The notes beneath the pieces are model-generated. The model did no database searches, had not been told where the DNA came from, and saw only the letters and a list, made by a program, of their open reading frames with translations. The translations under genes and the position numbers were made by a program. This document shows, in pieces, positions 53,148-61,748 of a stretch of DNA of 64,000 bases. The number at the start of each line of letters is the position of its first letter. Position 1 is the stretch's first letter. This DNA is from Paenibacillus antibioticophila (GTDB lineage: Bacteria > Bacillota > Bacilli > Paenibacillales > Paenibacillaceae): assembly GCF_000455265.1 (NCBI RefSeq), contig NZ_HG005142.1:402496-466495 (forward strand). Direction: 5' to 3'.

Positions 53148-53878
53148 ATGAACAACTGGTTGCCGGCTATGTAGACTCTCTTCATCGTCTGACAGGCATC
53201 CCGCTCCAGAAGCTGCAAGAGTACGGTACGCATAACAACCTTCTAAACGCCTTGGAGCATCCCCACACCTTGGAATTAACCAGCGCGCAATTGCGTAAGG
53301 TCGAACTGCTTAACGCTTTTCTTCGCTCTCACCGTTTCCTGCAATGGGAGGAAGAGCACTCGAAACAAATCATATCCAGTCCAGAATCAGCTAGCAGCTA
53401 TTTTTCTGCTCACTTGATGGGTGTTAAGGACCGGGAACGATTTATGGTTGCCTTTTTAGATCGGAAAAACCGGATTATCGAAACACGGGTTATATCGGAA
53501 GGAAGTGTGGGCGAAGCTCCAACCTATCCCCGCCATATTTTGAAAGCTGCTTTGAATTCCGATTGCTCCTCCGTCATCTTAGCCCACAATCACCCGAGCG
53601 GTATACCCACACCTTCCCCGGAGGATATCCAGATTACCCGAAACATGGTGTCCATTTTCGCCCCTCTTCATATTCAGGTGCTCGATCATATTATTATTGG
53701 CGGCACAAGTTTTGCCTCACTTGCCAGTCTTGGTCAGATGCCCAAAGTTGCTGAATCTACACCCAATTATCGAGTTTTCACAAGCGGTATCCAAGAAATG
53801 AGCTTTCCTTTGCCCGCCACCTCTGTGTTTCCACAGCTTACACTGGAGCCATCGGTGGGTGAAGAATGGGAGCGTTAA
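53129..53878 (+). CDS. radC: RadC-like JAMM/MPN-domain protein
   Basis: The 249-residue protein has an N-terminal helical half and a C-terminal RadC/JAMM domain with VILAHNHPSGIPTPSPEDI and ITRNMVSIFAPLHIQVLDHI, which contain the H-x-H-x10-D zinc-binding pattern. Chromosomal RadC copies are of debated function; copies on mobile elements are common. Its place between tadB and tadC is unusual. The ATG lies inside the preceding small gene (GAAGGGAGCCTGGTTC upstream). Confidence 0.85.
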   Translation: MASNPLDEQLVAGYVDSLHRLTGIPLQKLQEYGTHNNLLNALEHPHTLELTSAQLRKVELLNAFLRSHRFLQWEEEHSKQIISSPESASSYFSAHLMGVKDRERFMVAFLDRKNRIIETRVISEGSVGEAPTYPRHILKAALNSDCSSVILAHNHPSGIPTPSPEDIQITRNMVSIFAPLHIQVLDHIIIGGTSFASLASLGQMPKVAESTPNYRVFTSGIQEMSFPLPATSVFPQLTLEPSVGEEWER

Positions 53879-53895
53879 TGAAGGGATGATCCAAA

Positions 53896-54768
53896 ATGAC
53901 CGGTATACTCATCGCTTTTTATCTATTCTTCACAATGGGATCCTATGTCCTAGTGGCCGCTAAGCTTAAGCTACCAACTCTCGCTTCGACTCGCGCTATC
54001 CTCTATGTCACTAAGATAGGAAAATCCAAGGGTTCTATGATACAAGCATTGGTTTTTCGTCTATCGGCTTGGCTAGCGATCCGATTGCCACTCAGCGACT
54101 ATTACAAACGGAAAACCACTGCGACTTTGCGTTCTGCTGAAATGCAGATCTCGCCGGAGGTTTATTTGGCTAGAGCCATGGTTAAGACCAGCCTTATTTT
54201 CTGCGGTGGATTGTTGTTTCTCCCCATCCTACCGCTTCTCTTTCCGGTGTTTGTTTTTCTGGCGATTGCTGTCTTTTTTAAAGAAACCAGACAAGCCGAC
54301 GAGATTGTCCGCAAGAAGCGGGAACAGATTGAAATGGAATTGCCCCGCTTTGTTGCTACGATTGCTCAAGAATTAAAATCCTCCCGTGACGTGTTGCGTA
54401 TGCTGGACAGTTATATCAAAAATACAGAAGGCAGCCTGCAACATGAACTGCAAATGACCACTGCCGATATGAAAAGCGGCAATCAGGAAACTGCCCTTTT
54501 ACGTTTGGAGTCCCGGCTTGGCAGTACCATGGTGTCTGATATTGTCCGCGGGTTATTAGCCGTCCTGCGCGGCGATCAGGGAACTGTGTATTTCGATATG
54601 CTTGCACATGATTTTAAGCTGCTGGAAATCCAGCGCTTAAAACTAATAGCCATGAAGCGTCCCAGCAAAATCCGTAAGTACTCCTTTTGGATGCTGGCCT
54701 GCTTTATGCTCATGTACATGGTGATTTTAGGCATGGAGATCATGAAAGCAATGGGCGATCTTTTTTAA
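53896..54768 (+). CDS. tadC: TadC-like inner-membrane platform protein
   Basis: The 290-residue protein has helices at the N-terminus (TGILIAFYLFFTMGSYVLVA) and middle (SLIFCGGLLFLPILPLLFPV), a GspF/T2SSF-like cytoplasmic domain (QIEMELPRFVATIAQELKSS, LLRLESRLGSTMVSDIVRGL) and a C-terminal helix (SFWMLACFMLMYMVILGMEI). Together with TadB it forms the assembly platform. AAGGGATGATCCAAA precedes the ATG. Confidence 0.8.
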   Translation: MTGILIAFYLFFTMGSYVLVAAKLKLPTLASTRAILYVTKIGKSKGSMIQALVFRLSAWLAIRLPLSDYYKRKTTATLRSAEMQISPEVYLARAMVKTSLIFCGGLLFLPILPLLFPVFVFLAIAVFFKETRQADEIVRKKREQIEMELPRFVATIAQELKSSRDVLRMLDSYIKNTEGSLQHELQMTTADMKSGNQETALLRLESRLGSTMVSDIVRGLLAVLRGDQGTVYFDMLAHDFKLLEIQRLKLIAMKRPSKIRKYSFWMLACFMLMYMVILGMEIMKAMGDLF

Positions 54769-54801
54769 GTTTCTTCAATTCAAGAGAAAAGGAGGCAGAC
54801 C

Positions 54802-55194
54802 ATGAAATGCCTCACCAATAATCGCGGCGAGGGTTATATTGATGTCGTCGTTTTTGTGATGGCCGTGATGCTCTGTGTAGCTTTGGTCATAAAAGTTGTG
54901 CCGGTATTTGTGACTAAGCATCAATTGGATATCTATGCAAATGAACTGGCTCGAGAGGCAGAAATATTTGGACGGGTGGGCCAGGAGACCACACTAAGGG
55001 CAACCGAACTACAGGTCCAAACTGGACTTCATCCTTTAATCTCGTGGAGTAAGACGGGGCAAATCCCCATTAACCAAGAAGTAACCGTCACCTTGCGAAC
55101 TACCGTCAATATTGGGCTATTCGGGAATTCCGCTTCATTCCCGATTGAATTAACGACTAAGGCTACGGGGAAAAGCGAGGTGTACTGGAAATGA
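54802..55194 (+). CDS. DUF4320-like pilin/pseudopilin protein
   Basis: The 130-residue protein starts NNRGEGYIDVVVFVMAVMLC, a Gly followed by a glutamate-containing, strongly hydrophobic segment, as in TadE/F pseudopilins. A beta-rich region follows (IPINQEVTVTLRTTVNIGLF, ASFPIELTTKATGK). This matches the DUF4320 family found in Firmicute ICEs. AAAAGGAGGCAGACC precedes the ATG. The end overlaps the next gene by 4 bases. It is a probable TadV substrate. Confidence 0.78.
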   Translation: MKCLTNNRGEGYIDVVVFVMAVMLCVALVIKVVPVFVTKHQLDIYANELAREAEIFGRVGQETTLRATELQVQTGLHPLISWSKTGQIPINQEVTVTLRTTVNIGLFGNSASFPIELTTKATGKSEVYWK

Positions 55195-55724
55195 AGTTTT
55201 GGAAGGACCGCTCCGGTAACGGATTCCCCTTGACTGTAGCGGCCGTGCTTGCCGTGCTGATGATTTCATGTGTCATTTACGAGTATTTGCGGCTTAGCAT
55301 CATTGCTTCCCATATACGGGATTCCGTGCAAGGCGCTGTGATCTCGGTGGCTACGGAGAATTACAGCAATGTCTACTCGGGACTTCGACAAAGCTATTCT
55401 GGCGGTTTCGCCCGCTCCGGAAATCAATGGAAAGAATCGTGGACAACAGGTGATGTGTATCACCGCATCAGCCAGGACTTGGGTTTGACTCAAGAGGGAG
55501 ACCGCTATGTCCGAAAATCTAATCAAATGATTGAGTACAGCATTTCTGATCTTCAAGTGAATGTCATCAATACGCCGTTTGCCCCGGCGTCTCCTGATTC
55601 CGTTCAGTCCTTTACAGCCGAAGTGCAAATCCATCTTACCGTTCCCTTATCATTCGGCTGGGGATATATGCCTGCTATGAATGCCCACTTACAGGTGAAC
55701 GCTGCATACCGTCCCCAATTTTAA
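55191..55724 (+). CDS. TadE-like pilin or pseudopilin
   Basis: The 177-residue protein starts DRSGNGFPLTVAAVLAVLMI, a Gly-Phe cleavage-like site followed by one helix, then a mostly beta extracellular domain (SVQGAVISVATENYSNVYSG; LTVPLSFGWGYMPAMNAHL). It follows DUF4320 with an ATGA overlap and closes the Tad block. It is a likely minor pilin of the conjugative apparatus. Confidence 0.7.
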   Translation: MKFWKDRSGNGFPLTVAAVLAVLMISCVIYEYLRLSIIASHIRDSVQGAVISVATENYSNVYSGLRQSYSGGFARSGNQWKESWTTGDVYHRISQDLGLTQEGDRYVRKSNQMIEYSISDLQVNVINTPFAPASPDSVQSFTAEVQIHLTVPLSFGWGYMPAMNAHLQVNAAYRPQF

Positions 55725-55813
55725 AAAAATCATTTCTTCCCTTTTTTATTCACATGCAGTCGTGGCACTTTTTCAAAATTTTATAGAGCAATAAATCAGA
55801 ATCAAGGTCTAAC

Positions 55814-55842
55814 TTGGATTTTACATTTTTATACATTATAAT
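55814..55842 (+). promoter_or_regulatory. Consensus vegetative promoter
   Basis: TTGGAT (-35, 55814-55819) and TATAAT (-10, 55837-55842) are separated by exactly 17 bases, within an AT-rich gap of about 170 bases. It can drive the proline-rich lipoprotein-like gene and the following genes independently of the Tad operon. Confidence 0.75.
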
Positions 55843-55893
55843 TGAGGTATATTTTTTATTACTTCACCTTCAATTAAAGGGAGCTGAGAAATC

Positions 55894-56502
55894 ATGAAAC
55901 GCAAAGCCTGGATAGGGGCAGGCTGCATTGCTCTTCTGGCTGTATTTGGCGTTTGGTTGTTTAGTCTATCAGGTGAAAAACCTGCTGATATTGAAACTCT
56001 TCCTACTGTCTCGCCTTCCTCCAATCCTCCTGCTTCGTTAGTTATCGTGCCTGATGTCACTCCTTCCGCTTCTCTTAGTCCTTCGCCTTCTGTTTCCCCA
56101 ATATCTCCGGTTCCTAAGGTTACAGAAGCGCCCGCTGTACAGCCAACGGCAGAAGCCGTTGTAACAGAAACTCCTATTCTTCAACCAGATGTGGGGACGA
56201 AGCAAGTTGGGGTTCCTATTACAAAAGCGACCGCAGCGCCAAAGCCAACAGCACCCCCAAAGCCCAAGCCTAACAAAACAGATAAGCCGCAATCTCCAGA
56301 TAAACCGCCTAGCTATGAAGAAAAGGAAACAACTCCGAATAAGGAAGCAGCTAAACCTAAAGCGGGAGACAAGAATAACAAGGGTCAAGTGTATGTTCCT
56401 GGTTTTGGATGGGTTGAAGATCAAGGAGGCGAGAGTCAAGGAACGACTGTAGGCCAGGAAGGCGATGAACTGACCGGCAATAAAGTCGGCACTATGGACT
56501 GA
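55894..56502 (+). CDS. DUF6550-like membrane-anchored, proline-rich surface protein
   Basis: The 202-residue protein has an N-terminal membrane segment (WIGAGCIALLAVFGVWLFSL), a long extracellular linker rich in P, S, T, V and K (about residues 35-150) and a short conserved-looking C-terminus (GQVYVPGFGWVEDQGGES, then LTGNKVGTMD). This pattern matches DUF6550 proteins of Firmicute conjugative elements. AAAGGGAGCTGAGAAATC precedes the ATG. The linker would let the C-terminal piece reach across the wall. Confidence 0.78.
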   Translation: MKRKAWIGAGCIALLAVFGVWLFSLSGEKPADIETLPTVSPSSNPPASLVIVPDVTPSASLSPSPSVSPISPVPKVTEAPAVQPTAEAVVTETPILQPDVGTKQVGVPITKATAAPKPTAPPKPKPNKTDKPQSPDKPPSYEEKETTPNKEAAKPKAGDKNNKGQVYVPGFGWVEDQGGESQGTTVGQEGDELTGNKVGTMD

Positions 56503-56521
56503 ACTTAAAACCTATTAAAAG

Positions 56522-56547
56522 GCGTAGCAAAACTGCTACGCTTTTTT
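56522..56547 (+). terminator. Rho-independent terminator
   Basis: GCGTAGCA pairs perfectly with TGCTACGC across AAAC, followed by TTTTTT. It sits after the DUF6550-like gene, immediately before the ribosome binding site of the next gene. Confidence 0.85.
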
Positions 56548-56568
56548 CATTTTGGAGGAGGATTTCCT

Positions 56569-58308
56569 TTGAGAAAATTCATCACTGCACTCCTCATCAT
56601 TGTTGGCCTCTTACTCATTGTTCCTCACTCAATTTTTGCCGATGGTGACGGGGAAGGTAACATTGATCATGGTGGCGGAGGAATGGGTAGTGGCAGTAAC
56701 CAAAATTTCTGGAACACCCATGATGAGGGAGTGCGTGTTACTATCGTTCGTAATAACGATCAAACGCCAGTCACTTCTCCCATTGATTTTACGAATCGAA
56801 CACCTTCCGGCACCATCTTACATTTCGGGAAAATCAGCAAGTTACAGTATAAACAGGGAACACATTTGACCCCCAACACTGGTACCTACTCCTATGTCCA
56901 ACCTCAAAAAGCACTACCCTTTATTATTAAATCAGATCGAGGTCAAACCAGTATTGAAGAAATAAAAAGCTATTTTACCGATGAATTGGTTGTTCGATAC
57001 ATTGCTGAGGCCAGTCACGTTAATTTTGACACTCTGACTAACGGTAACTACAAACTTCTCCTTGAACCCATTGCCTACATCACGTTTGAAGGCACTAAGA
57101 TGGCCATGACGGCTCATGAAGCTGCATTGTACAATCAAGTACTCAGTGGCGGACTACGATCCAAAATGGTCAGTCTTACCCATCAAAACCTCCCTCTTGC
57201 TCTATTTCTAGAAACTCCTGACCTGGGCTTTGCAGCTTGGAACGGCTCGACGGCAAACCGTGTTAATGACGACCAAATCATCCGCTCACTCGGTTTAGGC
57301 ATTGTGCGTTTTAGGGATGCTCCAACTACACCTTCTCCCAGCCAAAGCAACGTGCAGTATCGTACCAATACGGATGTCATTACTTCGGTTCGGCTCTCCA
57401 CTAGCAGTGCAATCACTCCAAAATCTCCAGCTCACGTCACGTTCTCTATAATGGGCAGCAGCTATTTGGTAACCAATATTGTCATTCCGGACGGAGACAG
57501 CCAAATCGTGTGGGTAAAATGGCGAACTCCCAGCAAACCTCAAAACGTCAATATCCAAATTACGGCCTCTGATGGGTGGTTAAGTGAAAACCAAATCACA
57601 GCTTCCATTATGGATTTAGATCAAAATCAGCCTCCTGATCCGAAAGCAACGGATCGAAATTCTTCCTTTCATCTTCCTGCCATTCCAGCTTATTCAGCCA
57701 AAACAACCGCCTCATGGGGCATTTGGTCTGCACGCTGGCATGAGTATTGGGTATGGATTTCAAATTGGCAATGGATTGGAGACGGAAAAGGCAGCGGATA
57801 TTGGACGGATTATGGATATTGGAAGGACAACGGTTGGTGGGATTACTCCTGGACCGGCTATACCGCTTCTCTTCTTGCTCAGCATAGTGTCTCCCCCGAT
57901 TCCAAAGCTCCTGTTGATTCTTCAAAACAAATGAAATCCGGCTATGGGCTGGAGATTAACACCACTACGACATTATCCTCCAATGCGCCAAGTAATCATA
58001 TTACGGGAGCGCAGCATGCTGTTACCTATTTCCCGGAGTATAGTTATCAGAGCTACTGGCGCTTCCATGATCTAAAAGAACGGAGTTATAACGCCAGCTT
58101 CTGGCTAAAGCCTAACGAGTTTTCTACCTACAATAGCCGAGTCCATTTTACCCCAATCTGGTTTCCCGATGGTCCCTATACACCGATTACACGTGTCCTT
58201 GATGCCTGGACTCCAGATGGTATGCTGACCTTACAGTTGCAAGACACGGTTACAATATCCGGGAATCTGTTTTCAGATTGGCACATTGCTCCACAAAAAA
58301 CAAAATAG
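56569..58308 (+). CDS. Large secreted conjugation surface protein with aromatic-rich patch
   Basis: The 579-residue protein has a signal peptide (LLIIVGLLLIVPHSIFADG), a glycine-rich stretch (GGGGMGSGSNQN), a beta-rich extracellular body, and near residues 380-425 a striking tryptophan/tyrosine cluster (WHEYWVWISNWQWIGDGKGS, then YWTDYGYWKDNGWWDYSWTG). There is no LPXTG or C-terminal anchor. The TTG start follows GGAGGAGGATTTCC. It may be an adhesin or wall-interacting component of the mating apparatus. I recognise no named family. Confidence 0.7.
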   Translation: MRKFITALLIIVGLLLIVPHSIFADGDGEGNIDHGGGGMGSGSNQNFWNTHDEGVRVTIVRNNDQTPVTSPIDFTNRTPSGTILHFGKISKLQYKQGTHLTPNTGTYSYVQPQKALPFIIKSDRGQTSIEEIKSYFTDELVVRYIAEASHVNFDTLTNGNYKLLLEPIAYITFEGTKMAMTAHEAALYNQVLSGGLRSKMVSLTHQNLPLALFLETPDLGFAAWNGSTANRVNDDQIIRSLGLGIVRFRDAPTTPSPSQSNVQYRTNTDVITSVRLSTSSAITPKSPAHVTFSIMGSSYLVTNIVIPDGDSQIVWVKWRTPSKPQNVNIQITASDGWLSENQITASIMDLDQNQPPDPKATDRNSSFHLPAIPAYSAKTTASWGIWSARWHEYWVWISNWQWIGDGKGSGYWTDYGYWKDNGWWDYSWTGYTASLLAQHSVSPDSKAPVDSSKQMKSGYGLEINTTTTLSSNAPSNHITGAQHAVTYFPEYSYQSYWRFHDLKERSYNASFWLKPNEFSTYNSRVHFTPIWFPDGPYTPITRVLDAWTPDGMLTLQLQDTVTISGNLFSDWHIAPQKTK

Positions 58309-58326
58309 AAAGGTTGTGCCGCATTA

Positions 58327-58998
58327 ATGCTGCTGCCTATTCTTATGCTGCTCCTCTGCCTTATCGGTGGGGGAGCAGTTTTGATTTACTTGAAAAAAAG
58401 CAAACCCATAACCCGAGAACAGGCATCCGTTGCCGCGCAATCGGCACAACAGTTTGTCAATGTTCAAGACATTCGTGAGAGCATCCTATATACCCAGGAT
58501 GGCTGGCTGCTGTGTTATTTACGCATTTTCCCGATTAGTTTGGACTTGTTAAGTCCTTCTGAGAAGCGGCTACTCATCAGCAAATTAACAGCAGAGCTTT
58601 CCTCCGTTCGCTTTCCCTTTAAGTTTCTGGCCGTGAGCCGTCCTGTCGATATCTCCCCGCTGATTTCCGAGCTTGGCGCACTACTTCCCAATGCCGACAT
58701 CAAACAGAAGGAGTTGCTGCGGCAAGAAATGTTGGAGATGAACAGCTTTGCCTTGTCCGGCGAAGTGGTGGAACGGCAGTTTTATCTGATCTTGTGGCAA
58801 CGCCAAGAAAGCGGAGAACGAGACTTGCAAGAGAAGGCTAAACGTTTGGTCCAACATTTCGAGGACGGACAGGTTCAAGCTCATGTGTTAAAGCAACAGG
58901 AGATTGTCCAGCTATGTAATTTAGTCAATAACCCAGCCTATACCCATCTGGAAAGCACCCAGCCGGAAGCTGTCATCCCCTTTCTTCAGGAGGTGTAA
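58327..58998 (+). CDS. TraC-like membrane protein of the secretion system
   Basis: The 223-residue protein has one N-terminal helix (PILMLLLCLIGGGAVLIYL), then a cytoplasmic domain with ESILYTQDGWLLCYLRIFPI and SLDLLSPSEKRLLISKLTAE. This resembles the N-terminal, non-ATPase part of VirB4/TraC proteins. It lacks P-loop motifs. GAAAGG precedes the ATG. A complete VirB4 follows two genes downstream, so this is probably a separate partner subunit rather than a fragment. Confidence 0.7.
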   Translation: MLLPILMLLLCLIGGGAVLIYLKKSKPITREQASVAAQSAQQFVNVQDIRESILYTQDGWLLCYLRIFPISLDLLSPSEKRLLISKLTAELSSVRFPFKFLAVSRPVDISPLISELGALLPNADIKQKELLRQEMLEMNSFALSGEVVERQFYLILWQRQESGERDLQEKAKRLVQHFEDGQVQAHVLKQQEIVQLCNLVNNPAYTHLESTQPEAVIPFLQEV

Positions 58999-59000
58999 GT

Positions 59001-59822
59001 ATGGACCCTGCAACTGCGAAACTCTTGGCAAAGCTTACAGTTAAGGCCGCAGTCGATGAAGATTCTCGTAAGCGATTATTGATGCTGATCCTCACCCCTG
59101 TTGTTGGTTTTCTGCTGCTTGCCGCGATGGTGCTGCAACTGCTCACCTCCCCCATTGAATCACTCAAGTTGCTGTTGGGAACTCATGAAGCACCTATTGT
59201 CGATGAAATGCGCATGGACTATGGCTATGATCAATCCCTTAGCGACACCGAAGAAGGTTATCAAGAGAGCCAAGGACAGCAATATGAAGGTGTCACTTTT
59301 CAGGACGGCAGTCGGGAAGTCGTCTACTACAATCAGATGGACACCCGCTGGACGAACAAGCCCTACGGTCCCAGCGGCACCATCGGCGTTTCCGGCTGCG
59401 GACCGACCTCCTTGTCCATTGTCGTTTCAACGTTGACCCAAACCCCAGTTGATCCCGTTTCCATGTCGAAGTGGGCGTATGAGAATGGATATTTGGCGGA
59501 AGGTACTGGTAGTTACCATAGTCTCATTCCTGATGGGGCGAAGCATTTTGGACTGTATGTGCAAGGAGCCAAGATTCAAGAACAGCAAAAAGTGATTGAT
59601 GCTCTATCCCATGGCAAACTGGTTGTTGCCATTATGGGCAAAGGCCATTTTACTTCCTCTGGCCATTTTATGGTGCTGCGCGGCGTAACTGCTGACGGCA
59701 AAATTTTAGTCGCTGATCCGGCCAGCCGTAAACGCAGCGATCAAGCTTGGGACTTTTCCATCATTCTAAATGAAGCCCGCAAAAACGCAGCCGCTGGCGG
59801 TCCTTTTTGGATTATCAGCTAG
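59001..59822 (+). CDS. C39-like cysteine peptidase of the conjugation system
   Basis: The 273-residue protein has one membrane helix (LLMLILTPVVGFLLLAAMVL) and a C-terminal papain-like C39_2 domain: VVYYNQMDTRWTNKPYG, GVSGCGPTSLSIVVSTL with the nucleophile Cys, SSGHFMVLRGV with the histidine and ILVADPASR with the aspartate. It may cut peptidoglycan cross-links or peptides at the wall to open the path for the channel, the role filled by lytic transglycosylase VirB1 elsewhere. GGAGGTGTAAGT precedes the start. Confidence 0.8.
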   Translation: MDPATAKLLAKLTVKAAVDEDSRKRLLMLILTPVVGFLLLAAMVLQLLTSPIESLKLLLGTHEAPIVDEMRMDYGYDQSLSDTEEGYQESQGQQYEGVTFQDGSREVVYYNQMDTRWTNKPYGPSGTIGVSGCGPTSLSIVVSTLTQTPVDPVSMSKWAYENGYLAEGTGSYHSLIPDGAKHFGLYVQGAKIQEQQKVIDALSHGKLVVAIMGKGHFTSSGHFMVLRGVTADGKILVADPASRKRSDQAWDFSIILNEARKNAAAGGPFWIIS

Positions 59823-59838
59823 AAGGAGTTGTAATCTT

Positions 59839-61653
59839 ATGAAGCAAACCACAACTAGAGCCTCAGTAAATGCTTCTCTTCTCAACGTAATTACACCCAT
59901 GGGATTGGAGTTTTCCCGAAATGGTCTTGTCATTGGAGAGCAAATCGCTAAGTTGTACGGCGTGATCCAGTACCCACCAAAGGCCGATGTAGGTTGGCTT
60001 TCCACGCTCACCAATCTGCCGGCCACAATGGTCTCCATCGGCTTTCAGCCCATTGATAACAGTGCGCTGATATCCGCCATTTCCAAATCCATAACGCAGA
60101 ACCGTAGTCTGGCCGACAGTGCCAAAGATCCGCTCACACGGCAGCGCGCCGAAAAAGCAGCCAGTGATGGGGAAAGTATTATGCTGCAAATTGACCAGAA
60201 CGGTGAAACCGTAGGACTAATGAATGTGCTAGTGATGCCATTTGCCGACGATGAGCAAATATTTGCCCGTACCTGCCGCCGCGTGGAAAATACCTTTAGT
60301 ATGATGCGCTGTAAAATACGTACGCTGGCCCATCTACAGAAGGAGAGCTTTCGCCATTTATCCCCAACCTATCCATCCCAAGGCACTATGGAGAGTATTT
60401 TGAATAAAATAATGCCAATGAGCACCTTTGTAGGCGGCTTCCCCTTTGCCAGCAGCGGCTTTAATGATGGAACCGGTTATTATCTGGCCAAGGATGCCAG
60501 CGGCGGCCTGGTTATCGTCGATCTATGGAAGCGTGGTGGAGATCGTACCAATTCCAATATTGTTGTCATGGGCGTAGCGGGTGTAGGCAAATCAACGGCC
60601 GTTAAGCATATTGCCCTAAGTGAATATATGAAGGGCACCAAAGTTATTTTTATTGATCCCGAATCGGAATATAAAGAGCTATGTCTGTTGTTAAATGGTG
60701 ATTGGATCAATGCTGGTGGCGGTTCAAATGGCAAAATTAATCCCCTGCAGATCCGTCCGGCTCCCCGCGACGATGAGAATGAAGAATTCCCTCTGTACAA
60801 AGACGAAGGCAACGGCATGTCCGATATGGCCCTTCACCTCAAGAACCTGGAGATTTTCTTTAACCTCTACATCCCTGACCTGTCCATGATGCAAAAGGCC
60901 GTCCTCAAACAATGCCTGATTGAATTGTACAATCAATTCCACATTACCTGGTCTACCGATATCACTAAATTACAAAATATGGACTTCCCTACCTTCTCAG
61001 ATTTGCACCTTCTCATTCATGGTAAAGAACAAACACTTGGCGACGACGTGTATAAAGAGCTTTCCCTGCTGTTGTACGATATTTCACACGGCGGGGATTC
61101 TTTCTTATGGAATGGTCACAGCACGATTCACACCAACAGCCGCTGCATTTGTCTGGATACTCATACACTACAAAATACCTCTGACAATATTAAGCGGACA
61201 CAGTATTTTAATTTGCTGTCCTGGTGCTGGGAGCAGATGTCCCAAGACCGAAATGAGCGAGTGCTGCTTATCAGTGATGAATGTTATCTGATGATTGACC
61301 CCAATGTGCCTCAAAGCTTGGTCTTTTTAAGAAATGTTGAAAAACGAGCTCGGAAGTATGAAGCGGCTTTAGCCATTATCTCGCATAGCGTAGTGGACTT
61401 CCTAGCCCCTGAAATTAAAATGTACGGCCAAGCCTTACTGGATATCCCGAGCATCAAGATACTCATGGGAACGGACGGGAAAAATCTGCAGGAAACGCGA
61501 GACCTGTACAATTTGACTGATGCCGAGGAAGAACTGCTGGCCAGTAAGAAAAGGGAACACGCTTTGTTAATGATTGGTTCAAAGCGTTTGCATGCTCATT
61601 TTGAAATTCCGGAGTACAAATTTGCCTATATGGGAACTGCGGGAGGGCGATAA
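59839..61653 (+). CDS. VirB4-type conjugation ATPase
   Basis: The 604-residue protein has Walker A GVAGVGKST at 245-253 in IVVMGVAGVGKSTAVKHIAL, Walker B VLLISDECYLMIDPNVPQ, and C-terminal blocks LVFLRNVEKRARKYEAALAI and LYNLTDAEEELLASKKREHA. It energises assembly or substrate transfer through the channel. The ATG at 59839 follows AGAAGGAGTTGTAATCTT; the longer frame enters the peptidase gene. It is the hallmark type IV secretion ATPase of the element. Confidence 0.93.
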   Translation: MKQTTTRASVNASLLNVITPMGLEFSRNGLVIGEQIAKLYGVIQYPPKADVGWLSTLTNLPATMVSIGFQPIDNSALISAISKSITQNRSLADSAKDPLTRQRAEKAASDGESIMLQIDQNGETVGLMNVLVMPFADDEQIFARTCRRVENTFSMMRCKIRTLAHLQKESFRHLSPTYPSQGTMESILNKIMPMSTFVGGFPFASSGFNDGTGYYLAKDASGGLVIVDLWKRGGDRTNSNIVVMGVAGVGKSTAVKHIALSEYMKGTKVIFIDPESEYKELCLLLNGDWINAGGGSNGKINPLQIRPAPRDDENEEFPLYKDEGNGMSDMALHLKNLEIFFNLYIPDLSMMQKAVLKQCLIELYNQFHITWSTDITKLQNMDFPTFSDLHLLIHGKEQTLGDDVYKELSLLLYDISHGGDSFLWNGHSTIHTNSRCICLDTHTLQNTSDNIKRTQYFNLLSWCWEQMSQDRNERVLLISDECYLMIDPNVPQSLVFLRNVEKRARKYEAALAIISHSVVDFLAPEIKMYGQALLDIPSIKILMGTDGKNLQETRDLYNLTDAEEELLASKKREHALLMIGSKRLHAHFEIPEYKFAYMGTAGGR

Positions 61654-61655
61654 CA

Positions 61656-61745
61656 ATGAACAAACAGAAGCAACTCATTGAGCTGTTCTTCTATGTAGGC
61701 TTGGTTATCGTTGGAATCATTCTACTGGTAATGAAAGAGGGATAA
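61656..61745 (+). CDS. Single-pass membrane micropeptide, 29 residues
   Basis: An ATG two bases after the VirB4 stop opens MNKQKQLIELFFYVGLVIVG, followed by IILLVMKEG and a stop. GGGAGGGCG, overlapping the VirB4 end, is a good site. The chain is one hydrophobic helix with a lysine at each end. Its tight fit between two genes of the operon suggests it is expressed. Confidence 0.6.
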   Translation: MNKQKQLIELFFYVGLVIVGIILLVMKEG

Positions 61746-61748
61746 ATC

